From assembly GCA_947359465.1 (NCBI GenBank), contig OX375873.1:74774278-74838277 (forward strand): a DNA stretch of 64,000 bases. Reading direction: 5' to 3'. Made by a program: the position numbers and the translations under genes. The notes below the pieces were generated by a model, which was not told the origin of the DNA, ran no database searches, and was given only the letters and a program-made list of their open reading frames with translations. Below, in pieces: positions 11,009 through 22,440 of the stretch (positions within the stretch are counted from its first letter, which is position 1; each line of letters begins with the position of its first letter). The DNA is from Metellina segmentata (lineage: Eukaryota > Arthropoda > Arachnida > Araneae > Tetragnathidae).

Positions 11009-11388
11009 TTAACCCTTACGTTGCGGCGCTGAGATTTTTTCAATCGTCTCACAGAACGGCTTTTCTCCTGATTCTCCGAGCCCTCATACCTAATTACCTA
11101 TCTTGAGCGATAGGGATGTGAGTGGCATTTACGACTGACGCTTTCCTTTCATAGTATCGTTTGGCGTGGGAAGAGATATCACCTCACGACTTTTTGCTTT
11201 CCCCAAAGTGTTCACACCTCACGGTCGGCAGGGTAGGGTCAGTCGCTGACAGCTCGTAAATACAGATCGATGCCAGTGGTCAATTAAAATGGGGATAACA
11301 TCCACCGTACACAGATCTATACCATGCCGTTGGTGTAAGCGATATTTTAGTGGTAACACAAGTCTATCTGCTGCATCGTAAACGTTAG
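11009..11388 (-). mobile_element. piggyBac-type MITE, family G, copy 2 (inverted)
   Basis: Begins TTAACCCTTACGTTGCGGCG and ends GCATCGTAAACGTTAG, a decayed TTAA. The interior is the reverse complement of 6182-6609: TTTTTTCAATCGTCTC, CTACCTAATTAC-like, TTTCATAGTATCGTTTGGCGT, TTCACACCTCACGGTCGG, GCTGACAGCTCGTAAAT, CACAGATCTATACCATGCC. An 85-codon plus ORF overlapping it is an accident. Confidence 0.8.
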
Positions 11389-12061
11389 CGTCCTGATTTA
11401 AGTTGTTTATTACGGTTCGGGAATATTTAGGTATGTTTAGATCTAATCTGTGACATTTAACATGTTGTTATTTCCTTTATCAACTGAAGTAGTCCGCCGT
11501 ATTTTCTTGACATTAGAAAAAATGATGCAGTGATGCTTGTTTCTCTTTTCGTAGAAAGATATATCAGAGTAGTTTTATTTTCATTCGATTTTCGCAATGA
11601 CTGCTTTTCAGAAGTATTTCGTGAATAGTTACTCTATTTTTAACACCAAAAGCATGGCTCTCTTACACACACGCGTACACACACACTCACACACATACAT
11701 GCTCTCACAGGCACACGCACACATTTTAATAAACCTTTGTACGTTTGAACTGGAAAAGAAAATTTCAGGTATTTTGTTTCCTGAGTTCACATGAGCCAAT
11801 TTTCATGAAATTGTGCAATCCCTAGCTCATGTTTAAATCAGAAAATCAGTTTGTCTGCAGTAAGCAGGAAAAAATTTCAAATACTGAGGTTTTCTGACTT
11901 GAAATTTGCACAGCTGAGGCAGAAATTTATAGGTCAATGTAATTATTTTAAGCTCGTTTTGTTGTCCCATTAGAACCAAAGAATTAAATTTTAATTAAAG
12001 ACAACACGCAGAAATAACCGATTAAAACAAAAATATCAAAAGCTACCACGAGCCACCAAAC
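11389..12061. other. Intergenic sequence with CA-rich microsatellite
   Basis: A degenerate (CA)n tract occupies 11664-11724 (ACACAC, CACACTCACACACA, GCACACGCACACA). The rest is AT-rich without recognised features. Confidence 0.6.
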
Positions 12062-12063
12062 TA

Positions 12064-12551
12064 CGAGGATAGTTCCAGAAGTATCCGACCTGGCGTATAG
12101 GTGGCGATTGTTGTTTGAAAAGAATGATTATGGTAGAAAGTACCACCTCATAAAGCTTAAGTTTGAAGTTTGACGATGCTACGTTGTATAGTATTTGTTT
12201 GGTAGTCATCAATAGTGAACACTCTCAGTGCATTTGTAGACATGGAAAAAATTGTTTACTGTTATGTGATACAATACTTTTCATTTGAAAGGCCTCAATC
12301 CAACCAATTTCAAAGCGGAGCTAGATTCTACTCTGGGGAAGATTTGCCAACAATGAAGAGGTGGAGTCTGCAGTGGATGGCTATTTTGAGGATCTCGATT
12401 CTCACTATAAACAGGGTATCGAAGCTAGTGAACATTGCTGGGAAAATATATAGAGCTAAAAGGAGACTATGTAAAGAAAAAAAAAAGATATTTCCCCTTC
12501 AAATTTTTTGTATTTTCTTTGTTAAGTCGGGTACTTCTGGGACTGCCCACG
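12064..12551 (+). mobile_element. Internally deleted mariner element
   Basis: TA at 12062-12063 and 12552-12553 flank a 488-bp element. TIRs are CGAGGATAGTTCCAGAAG on the left and, complemented, CGTGGGCAGTCCCAGAAG on the right, both continuing into TA(T/C)CCGAC. Full mariners are about 1.3 kb, so most of the transposase gene is gone. Confidence 0.85.
12242..12476 (+). pseudogene. mariner transposase, N-terminus joined to C-terminus
   Basis: Starts MEKIVYCYVIQYFSFE, a typical mariner N-terminus, then jumps to the C-terminal part: GARFYSGEDL, then after a frame change NNEEVESAVDGYFEDLDS and HYKQGIEASEHCWEN, then after another shift IELKGDYVK. The DNA-binding HTH pair and the whole DD34D catalytic core are deleted. 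A TAG and two frameshifts make it non-functional. The single open frame 12215-12655 follows the coding frame only in part. Confidence 0.85.
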
Positions 12552-12553
12552 TA

Positions 12554-12868
12554 TCTCAAGGGTTGAAAAACAAGCAAGTGATTTTATCTATGATACGTCT
12601 CTTTAAAATCGTATGTTATGTTTCTCACTTTTGTTGTAGTTTGGATAATTTTTAAAATTAGTTTCAAGGGGGGGGGATTATTATTTAAAGCTTCTATGTT
12701 CTCTATACATGAAGTTATAAAGGTATTTTGACGAAGCTGAAAAAGACCAATGAGTGATTTGATCTAAAGAACAAAAACTCTCAGATAAAGTTGGGTAGTA
12801 ATGCTAGCAATCTGCAAATTATTTTTTTTTGTCGTTGTTACCAAATGTGTATAATCTATATATATAAT
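12554..12868. other. No feature recognised
   Basis: A G-run at 12668-12676 and AT-rich DNA only; ends in a short TA run against the next Helitron. Confidence 0.4.
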
Positions 12869-13495
12869 TCTCTTACGTGGCACGCAAAAAAGACGTCATT
12901 TGTTATCGCCTTTTGGCAACATTGTACGATTGTTTGTTCACCACGAAGCCTCGCGCATCAATTGAATTTATAGAGTTATCGGATGAAATTTTATTGAAAA
13001 AAAAATGAATTTTAGTCAAGCTGTGTTGCAGTTCAGAATTAGAAAAAAAAACCGGAGGGTTATTTTAGGGCCATTTAAAAAACGGTCCTTTTTAGGGCTA
13101 ACAATTATAGTTCAAGACGCTTGCACTATAACTTTCGACAACAAACTCAATGAAAAAGTGTGAGTGACTCGAGAGTGCTAGAAATGTACACAAACAACAT
13201 GCTGGGTATTCAATCTCCAAAGCAGCGCTCACATTTCGACTCAAAATTTTCTCAAAGTTTTCATTTGAATTCTGATTTCAGGGTACTGTTTATATTTTCT
13301 GTAATACAGCAAATTTAGGTTTGAAAATTATTTTTTTAATATTTCATATTTTGTAAGCAGTTCCTTTCTGCTAGGTCACATGTATTCATTGATGCGAGCG
13401 AAGCGAGCATTGGTTCGCGCAGCGAACCAATGAGGATTGCAAAGCAATCCACCAAGGGTTGGCGAGCTTTAGCGAGCAGGGGCCGGGCCCCCTAG
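12869..13495 (+). mobile_element. Non-autonomous Helitron, family E, copy 1
   Basis: Starts TCTCTTACGTGGCACGC just after a TATATATAAT run. Ends GGGGCCGGGCCCCCTAG followed by T. A TC start, a GC-rich hairpin close to the end and a CTAG (CTRR) terminus are the structural signature of Helitrons. Before the end lie several more palindromes: GAGCGAAGCGAGC, TTGGTTCGC-GCAGCGAACCAA and GGATTGCAAAGCAATCC. No Rep/helicase coding. Closely matched by 37382-37999. Confidence 0.85.
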
Positions 13496-13616
13496 TGTCT
13501 TTTAAAGCTTCATCTTTTAAAATATTAAAAAAATATTTTTGTAATAGTCATAGCACTAAGTACACATAAGAGAGAAAAGCTATTGAAAATGAATACCATA
13601 TATACATAACGCATAA

Positions 13617-13618
<2 letters not shown>

Positions 13619-13698
<80 letters not shown>

Positions 13699-13700
13699 AT
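13619..13700. repeat. (TA)n microsatellite
   Basis: About 80 bp of alternating TA, interrupted once by TTTA. The open frames through it encode only Ile-Tyr repeats and are not genes. Confidence 0.97.
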
Positions 13701-15284
13701 TAAATGACATATTTTAGGAAGCACTAAATGATTATTTTTGCCGTGATGATAAATATATTGCGATATAATAACCAATTTAAAAGAACATCTAACACTATAA
13801 AAATGCTTACGACTTTATTTTTGTCCAAAAAAGTAATAATTAAATTGCTGTAAATTTTTAAAAGATATCAATTAATGAGTTTCTGCTCTAAACTTATTAT
13901 TATTTCAGATGACTATAATTTCAGCTCTTTTACCATGAAAGTGGAATAATGGTACTCATACCACCTTATTGCAATGACCCCATGTTTAAAGGTAAATAAT
14001 AATATAAATCAGATTAAATTTAAATAGTTCAAGTTACATTTATTACGTGAGGATTCGGAAAAAATCAAAATAGGGGTTTGTGTGAGACTGTTTATAATTT
14101 CCGCAATGCACCGTACTGTTATTAAAATGTTTTATTTAGGTATCCTACAAAAGTAATACCTGTCAAGTTTGCTTTAATAACGCAGCAGTATCTATTCATT
14201 AATATGCGTATTAAAAAGAGTTTTGCTGGTATGAGATTTAATAAAATCGAAGTGAAGGGAAAGCTTTTAAAATTATTACGTCATATCGTTTCCAAATGGT
14301 AAAATTGAATGATGTCTTAGTAATTAAATACTTTCTCTCTCGGACGTTTCATTTTGGATTTTGGAATATTGAATTTGAGTTTATTCCATTCTGAATTCAA
14401 GTAAAAGACGATCATGGAATTTAAAACGGCTTTTGTGTTAGGTTTTAGTTATGAAAAAAATGCATTGATGGCAACTAGTTAATTAAATATACTTTGATAG
14501 CAAATATACATATTTGGCATCAATCTGGCAAAATATTTTAACAGCAAATTAAAAAATGATCCTTTAAACATTGTTTAACTTGAACAATCCATCTTATTTA
14601 GCACTTTTGATAAACAAACACACTGTAAAATCACAATAATGCTATAAAATATTTGAAATAAATCTCGCAAAACGTTTTTAGGGGACCAGTCAAAAATATT
14701 TCAAAATTTTGATCATTTTTTTTATAAATTTATATAAATGTTTATACAATTCTGTTTAATATGATACATTATTTGTGGAGATACGTTGAGTAGAAGTATT
14801 TTAAATAATTAATAAAAAATACTTGTATGTACCTGAAATAACGTACATTTTATGCTTTAAGCTTCAATGTCCGAAAATGTTTATTTTTTCACATGAAAGG
14901 AACATTTTTAAAAGTCTATTCAAGCAAGTATAAAAAAATTGGTTTACGAGTGTAACATACCCTATAACATATTTTAACTCAAACATTTTTTTTTTCTATC
15001 TGCTCATAAAAGTTCACTTTTGTTGTTAAAAAAATTATAATTGGTCATTTTTCAAAGAAAAAAAATGAGTTGCAGAAAAAAAATCTTAAAACTTTAAATT
15101 TGAAGTTTAAAAAAAAAAATCCCTGTCTTAAAGTGTTTAAAAATGTCTTCAAAACCTGTATTAAAAAAATTATATCAATACATATTAAAGATTCTGAGAA
15201 AATAATCCTTAAAATTTGATCATTTTAACATTACGGAGATAGAACTGCACTGGTCACTATAATAGATAATTTAAAGTTGAAACT
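13701..15284. other. AT-rich sequence, nothing recognised
   Basis: Long stretch with poly-A and poly-T runs; no open frame above 60 codons and no match to repeats elsewhere in the window. Confidence 0.5.
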
Positions 15285-15413
15285 TGAAACACGTTGTGGT
15301 TCAAAATTACAAGGTGAAGTCTTTGGATCTTTCTTTTATGGATCTATCCCCCATCGTTGTCAATTATCCGTTGTGTTAATTTAGTTAGATTTATATTCAA
15401 CTACTTATCTACC
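15285..15413 (+). repeat. SINE-like repeat, 3' half (copy 4)
   Basis: Reads GTTGTGGTTCAAAATTACAAGG, then TCTTTGGATCTTTC, ATCCGTTGTGTTAATTT and ends CAACTACTTATCTACC, i.e. the second body block and tail only. Confidence 0.7.
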
Positions 15414-15477
15414 TTGAAACAAAACATTGCTCTACTTGAACTATCCATTTCATTTGGCACTTTGGACCAACTATGGA

Positions 15478-15509
15478 CTTCTATGACATACATTGTAATG
15501 TCATAGAAG
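15478..15509. other. Perfect 12-bp stem hairpin
   Basis: CTTCTATGACAT (15478-15489) is followed by an 8-base loop and its exact complement ATGTCATAGAAG (15498-15509). No repeat family or RNA gene attaches to it. Confidence 0.6.
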
Positions 15510-16243
15510 AAAATTTAATAGATCGGGACTTCAAACTTTCAATTCAGGAATAAAAACAAATCCATTCAATATATGCTTTCAGAATCTGTAACAAAACATC
15601 AAGCTCTAAATGAATCATTAAGTTTCAAAGCGTTTTACTGTATTTTATTGTTTAATTAATGGCCCAAACTTAGAAGGATGGGTGAATTCGTGTGATGATG
15701 TAACATTTCAGATGAAGTAGACCCCCTAGAGAAAATTTAATTCTTTTTTTTGCCAGTTCAGAGAACGTAATTTTAATGAGTCAGCTCTTTCGAGATCCAG
15801 TAAAGAATAACGAAACGCTACAGAGTTATTCATCTCACTAAATTAGAATCGGTGAAACTCTCACCAATTTAAATGCTTCTTTAGACAAGTTAATAGGTTA
15901 GATATTAAGCAAAGTGTTCTTTTAGCTGGTTAAAGACAAGTATTTTCTCAAATATTGCAAAGAACATTCTAATTTAAGCAATATCTAAGCATTCGCTTTT
16001 TAATGATGATGGAATGCATTTTGCTAGGGACAATATAAATAGATTTTCACATTATCTTAACACATAATAAGAAGCGTAACTGAAATTAAAGTGATTTGAA
16101 ACTGAAAATAATAAACTATTGGCCAGATTAAAGGATTTGTATAGATATATGTCTGTTTTGTCATAAATTTTATGAAACTAATTAAAATGCATAGTTAAAA
16201 GTAACAGAAGGTTACACTATTCCTCAATAAAAATCGACTCTTG
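15510..16243. other. No feature recognised
   Basis: AT-rich, no repeat match within the window, no convincing ORF. Confidence 0.45.
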
Positions 16244-16459
16244 TTAAGATTCCGAGTGTTTCGACGAGCTATCCCATCGATAGAAAAGATATCTCGTCAG
16301 ACAAAAGTGAACTATTACTCCAAGGGGAGTGAAGATATATAACAAGAGATCAAAATTGTCTTTCTCAGAATTTGTGACAATTTGGTACAGGTTTTTGCCA
16401 CTACAGGTCCAACCACTACAGGACAGCTCCGATGCTAAGAAAACCACCAGGTGGGTTAA
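16244..16459 (-). mobile_element. TTAA MITE family F, full length, minus orientation
   Basis: Left end TTAAGATTCCGAGTGTTTCG corresponds to the complement of the family-F right end (TTAACCCTCGGAGTGC). The right end, complemented, is TTAACCCACCTGGTGG, matching the family-F left end. Inside are CGACGAGCTATC and AAGATATCTCGTC. TTAA on both sides. The opposing open frames over it (16244-16447 minus, 16329-16562 plus) are not genes. Confidence 0.75.
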
Positions 16460-18036
16460 ATTTCAAAGTTTTATTAGTTACGTTAGGTATAATAGACATA
16501 CAAGATCTATTCGAATCCATAAATTACTTACTTTTACTATTTTTGTATCCCGAAAACATTAACCAGACGTAATCCAACAGCATAATGTATTTTAAAAGCA
16601 ATCGTGACAGATTAATTTTGTTCGGTTTCAGACAGTAATACTTAATCATTCCACCTGTGGGAAGTAGTCATAACAAATCCATGGAAACTACCCAATGCTC
16701 TTCTACCGGAGTGTAGTCTCGGTTGGACTAGACATTACACAATGCACAAATTGATGCATCAGTACAAAATGATTCTCTGAGTGAATTGACTTCGTTACAT
16801 CGGATGTAAAATTCAGACACGATTACCGGTAAGATGGTGCCATACAAAGTAAGGTCTCTGAAATAAATCCGATGACACTCAGTTTTGTTTTATCCTGATG
16901 GTAAATATGTCGGTGCAACCCTGAGAGGACTCCAGATGATGATATGGTTTAATTTTTCATTCCTGAAGAAAATTACAATGATTACACTTGTGGTGGTTGG
17001 TTGATTTCGGAGTTTTATGTTGAAATATTTGATCAAGCTGCGCCAAACTCCTCGGAATAGGCAACACTAAGTAAGGGATGTACACATAAAGGAAAGTTTA
17101 ACTGGCACAGAAGAGATAAATGCAAGGGTTATAGGAAGGAGCCTATAAGGTACCAAAAGATAAAATAAAGGTACCAATAAGATATAGGAATTCCATTTAA
17201 CCACTTTGTCCCCACACTAATGGGAACGGATGTCAATCACACATGTTGGTGGAAGTTAGACATTGTTTAGTTCTTACAACTTAAATAATTTAATGTTTTG
17301 TTCATTACTTGATAGTAGTTATACTAATGTGGAGACTAAATCGGGGATAATGTATTTAGCGATGAACATGGACACTGACCTCAGGCGTATACTGCACATC
17401 TTAAAGAGCAGTTGAAATTTTATCCACGGATGTAGAGGAGATATCTATGATAGTCCCATCAGTCCTTTGAACTGTCAGATGATGAATTTGATTACTCTTA
17501 ATAAATGAAAAAGGCCCTTCCCCTGTTAATTGCATCAATGAGCATGGATGTTGTCACCAAGCGTTTATTGCAGATTCAGATCTTGAATACCTGAACTAGC
17601 CAAGAGCTGAATGATGCACCTAAGATTCTATGATTAATTTTATGGTGATTATAACATGCATTTTAAAATGATAATATAGATTTCACATCTACTGTTTTTA
17701 TGAAGGATTTTTACGTTTTAAGAGAATTCTTTACAAAGTAAAGTTTGTAAAGACAAGCACATAATTGAAAATATGTTTTACAACGTTAAACATGTTACTG
17801 CAAAAGAAAAATAATTATCACTTCTTCGCGAGTTGCTGAATTTCTTTCATCCATGTCCTTAAGCCATAGATAACGGTCTAATTAGCCGTCGTGTAATCAA
17901 ACACGGCTGGTGGGTGATGAAAAAAGCCTTAACCCCTATTCATAGCCTTGTTAAAATATATATTTTTGTTTAATGAGGTAGCAGTACTTGAAAGTTAAAA
18001 ATGCAGAACTGTTTTCTACTTTTCGTCAGTGTTTAA
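16460..18036. other. No feature recognised
   Basis: Mixed composition with several medium-GC patches (16650-17250) that look like eroded mobile DNA, but I can assign neither ends nor coding motifs. Confidence 0.4.
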
Positions 18037-18230
18037 GGTAGATGGATGGGTAGTTGAATTTACTTTACGCTCAAGCAGAACAGTGGGCTGTTTCAGGTCG
18101 ATTTGGGTCAATGGAAGGATACGAGAACAACCCTTTCCAATTTTGAACCACATTCATATGACTTGGTGGTACCTGAGCTGGCATATCCCTCTCCAAACTT
18201 TCACAGCAGACTACGTGAATCAACGTTTTA
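18037..18230 (-). repeat. SINE-like repeat (copy 5)
   Basis: Read on the minus strand: ACGTAGTCTGCTGTGAAAG, AAGTTTGGAGAGGGATATGCC, AAGTCATATGAATGTGGTTC, AAAATTGGAAAGGGTTG, then the TACCCATCCATCTACC tail. The plus-strand 103-codon frame 18029-18340 is read antisense through this repeat and is not a gene. Confidence 0.7.
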
Positions 18231-19034
18231 GATATTCCATTACAAATCAAACTTTGGGAATTTTCAAAGTACCAGAAATTTTCAGAAACAGGTACTTTGA
18301 AATGAAAAAATTAGAAGGAAGTTATTTTATACAGAACTAATTCAAACTTTAAGAGTTTTATCAAAAATCTAGTATTAAATTCTAAGAGACTATTTCGATT
18401 TTTACTCATCAATCCATCAAATATTCAATTAGGAAGTAACATTAATTTTTTAATTATTATGTTCATATTAAAGAAGGAATAATGCCATTGTTATGGGAAA
18501 TCGTAATAATCTCATAGTGTACTTAGAGTCCGTCAGGTTTTCTGACCTCTACGAATATTGATGACTTAATTTGTTTTCTCTCTGAAACCTGGAGCTTTTC
18601 CCAACCGTTCCTATGATATTACCGTGACCGCGGATCATTAGTTACCGGGAATTAGCTGTCTGCAGACAGAAATGAAATTCCTGTTCTCGAGCTTGGATTT
18701 TTTTGGTCTTCTGGTTTTATATGTGTAGGGAATAAAAAGGAGAACACCACGAGCTAGCGAAAGTATTCTTTACTAATAAAATCGGTTATCTAAGAATATA
18801 TTTACATCCAACAGTAAATATATGAAGTCACGTAATAGACTTGGTACCGTTTTAATGTGGTATTTTGTTTATAAATTCCATAATTTAAATGTAGTAGTTA
18901 TTATGATAGAATGTTTTTAGTTTCATATTATATCGATACAAATTATTCAACTCTGTATGTGGATCAAAGCAATGTGGAATTTTAGCACTTTGCTTAGACT
19001 ATCCTTAACAAATGAAAACAATTCACTAAAACTG
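18231..19034. other. No feature recognised
   Basis: AT-rich except for 18580-18720; no motif or repeat match seen. Confidence 0.4.
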
Positions 19035-19268
19035 TGGGTCGCAGTAGTACATGAGGGCTGGTGGACGTTAAATCTGATATTGTCTCAAGTGTCCACACGT
19101 TGGAGTGGTGTGGAAGATTTGAGAATGGGGTGTCAAATTAGGTGTGACCTCGTCATCTGACCGTGGTTCAAAATTACGTGGTGTAGTCCCTGGATCTTTC
19201 CTTTCGGGATTGATCCGCCAATTGCCCCTTGTTGCTCCAGTGTGACGCTAATTCAACTACATACTATA
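19035..19268 (+). repeat. SINE-like repeat (copy 6)
   Basis: Contains GGCTGGTGGACGTTAAATC, CTCAAGTGTCCACACGTTGG, GTGTGGAAGATTTGAGAATG, CCTCGTCATCTGACCGTG, GTTCAAAATTACGTGG, CTTTCGGGATTGATCCG and TTGCTCCAGTGTGACGC. One of the best-preserved bodies; the head is absent and the tail short. Confidence 0.85.
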
Positions 19269-22034
19269 TTAGGATGCTTTTAGTTCGAGTTTATACCGAT
19301 GCATACTGATGAATCTGAACAATTGGTATGGAACAGAGCAATGGCTGTTTTGCACTATGGTAAATTATTTTTTTATAAAAAAAACCGGTTAACTAAAAAT
19401 ACATTTATCAATTCACATTGTATATTATTTTTTAGAGGTAATTTATTTAAATACTGTGTCATATAAATGTGTTAGTTAAGCCAGGACGTTTTAATTTTAT
19501 TCATACAAAATTAATCTGAACTGTATATATGAAACAAAGAGTTATGAATTTTGTACACTTTAGTTATCTGATATTTATTTGTCTACGATGAACTGTTTCT
19601 GCATAAATCAATCTATTAAAGTAAAAAATAACGTTTACATTTAAAATAATAAATGGAATTAATAATTCCTATAAATGGATAAATGGAAATAAAACCATTT
19701 ATATCAAAGGTGGAATACGTGTATTCACAATGAAATCACACAATCACTACAATCTCGCTACAGTGGTATTTTCCTGAACGTCTCCTGTCAAATAATAAAA
19801 TTTACTGGTTGCATAATTAAAATTACAAAACTGTCTTTAAATTGAATAAGTAAGGAGTTTAGTAACGATAAAAAAAACCTTTGATCTTGTTTCGTGCAAT
19901 ATTAAACTAACTACTTGCGTGATAAATTCCATTTGTGTTATCGTTTTTAGATTAATTTAGAAGTTATTTTTTCACAAAACGTTTTCTTGCGTGTTACTCC
20001 CACGTAATTCACCTATAGATTCTTACAAGGAAGATAATCTTATTTTTTTACTATACTGTTGTTCCTTCTCGCCTGAAAGATTAGAAAAATAAAGTGGGGA
20101 ATGAAATTAATTTAGAAGTACGCCTTATTATTTTAGTCGGCAATGCATCTCAAGCTAATTTCAGCACATTTCATCTCTCGCATTCTGTACTAAAGGATAA
20201 ATTCACATGTGAACAAATTTAATTAAATTTTCTTGCTACGAATATTACTATACGAAAATGCGAGCAATACGGTGCAGTCAAAATCTCCTTATGTCTCTTT
20301 AAATTTTATGTTTGTTATTTTAAACATCTAGTTAATTGCAGGTGCTATTTAATATATATACAGACTTCTTTTAATTTGTATAAATATTTCTTATATTGTT
20401 GTTTCAAACTGGTTATAAACTTAGTAAACAGAGTTAATGAAATGAACGTCTGCTTCAATTTGATATAGTAAATATGCAATAAGAATTATAGTACAATGAA
20501 ATCTTGTAGATTAACAAACGAATATATATTAATAAATTGGTATATAGAAATTGTTTCCATGTGCTCAATTCTGTAGAAATCTAATAATTAGATTATTTTA
20601 TGCTTTTTCAACTTACTAAGAATAGTGTTCTTTGTAGTGTAATTTTTAATGTAGCCCTCATGCTTGATCTAAATTAATTATTAAAACGAAAAAATACAGG
20701 GATTTAAATTGGTGAAGTATAAGTACCTCATGGAACTCATGTGTACTTCAATTTCAATTCAATTAAATATTTAGAGAACAAGTGCACACCAAATCAATTT
20801 AAAACACCCAATTCTTAAGCAAAACACACATGAGTTTGAAATTAAAATTAAGTAGTGCTTTCGTTTTCAAATGGTAATTTATTAAAGTTGGATTAAAAAA
20901 AGTCATCTGCTTTACAACCACGCGTGTGGAAAATATATGCTTTGTAAAACATTCTGAAAAGGCTTATTCTCTATTTGAATATTATAACTCTCACTAAGAA
21001 CTACATCAAGGCTTTGAAATGTAAAAATGAAATATGTATTAGAAAAATGCAAATAAATGAATGCTATGCGGGTCAAAAGGAGGATGAGAGACAAGATGGA
21101 TTATTTTTTGTTCAACTGAACTAATTATCACACTAAAGATAAGTGCAAAATAATGTAAAAAAATGGTAGGTATAGGAGACACAAAATCGTAGTTTTGATT
21201 TGATTACTCAGGAGTGTTGCTGGATGGTGGAATTAATAAAGCAGACATAGGAAGAGAGAATGATTTAGTTTAATGTGGATGTTCAAAAATTAATTTACAA
21301 CTGCAACGATTAAACAGCAGTTTGATATTAATTACTGTCGATACATCATTTTTTGTCTAATATTAGTTATAGCGTAATTTGTTAGTTTCAAAGGGCACCA
21401 TTTACGCAGTCCTCACTTCACGCAATCCAAAGTTGTTCGTCCAGCACCATAGAATTTCGTCCAGATTGTGAATGCTCTTATCGCTCTCAGTGTTCTTGCA
21501 CACTCACTCAAAGATCAGCTCAAGTACGAGCATCCTTTTTCTACACGTACTACTTATACTTATCTTCACTTATATCTTCAGGATGTTTCTTCTAGTTCTA
21601 AAACCATGAGACAAAACAGTTGTAACGCTAGAACTTTCTTCCATACCCCACTTCCATTCCTATTTTGAAGATGCTTTCATACCAAAAAATGTGTTTAAAA
21701 CATATGCTCCATATGATCAGTGACCATCTTAATAATACATTGAATCTTGGCACATGAGTCTGATGCAGTAACACCGACATCATTATATCTTCTTTAAAAA
21801 GCAAATGCAATATGCATAAAAGTTTTTTAGAGCCAAGAACATAACGGATTGTGAGTCACAGGGTCCTGTCAAAATTTCACTAGAGTAGTTTTATTCTCTA
21901 CAACACAGAATAATAATAAAACTCCAGGGTCTGTGTGGTCTTCAAGCAAACAAAGACAATTGTCTGAATTAGCAATGAGGAATGTGGTATGACCTACAAT
22001 ATACGCTATGGTAGCAGCTAAATTGACAACTTTT
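19269..22034. other. AT-rich sequence, nothing recognised
   Basis: No open frame with recognisable motifs; short ORFs at 20912-21094 (minus), 21468-21668 (plus) and 21628-21810 (minus) are unassigned. No TIRs or tandem repeats seen. Confidence 0.45.
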
Positions 22035-22440
22035 CTTTCTCGAAAAGTTATTTCATTTGAAATCTCGAACCCGAAAAGTTATTTTGTTCCGAATATCGAT
22101 ATCAGAATTATTTATACAAAATCTTACTCTCAAAGTGTTATTTTGTTAAGAATCGATCTCGAAGAGTTATGTATTCCGAATCTCGATTTCGGAATTTTTT
22201 GTACAAAATCAAACTCCAAGCTTCATTTTGTTTCGAATCGATCTCGAAGAGTTATGTATTACGTATGTCTATCTCAGAATTATTTGTACAAAATCTTATT
22301 CTCAAAGCACTATTTTGTTCAGAATCGATCTCGAAAGAGTCCTGTATTCCTAATCTTGATCTCGAAGAGTTATTTCGTTTGAAATCTCCATCTCGAGGAC
22401 GTATTTTGTTCAAAATCTCCTCATGTGAAGCTCATTTGTT
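22035..22440 (+). repeat. Degenerate minisatellite with TCTCGAA(G)AGTTAT units
   Basis: About ten imperfect units of roughly 35-40 bp, each with variants of ATCTCGATCTCGAAGAGTTAT and TTTTGTTCAGAATC, some with TTTGTACAAAATC palindromes. Two overlapping 120-codon plus frames run through it and give repetitive peptides (IDLEELCIP, NRSRRVM), which are products of the repeat and not evidence of a gene. Confidence 0.8.

Noticed and set aside
13525..13775. Two minus frames with long Ile-Tyr runs
   Set aside because: Translation of a TA microsatellite.
18029..18340. 103-codon plus frame
   Set aside because: Runs antisense through a SINE copy.
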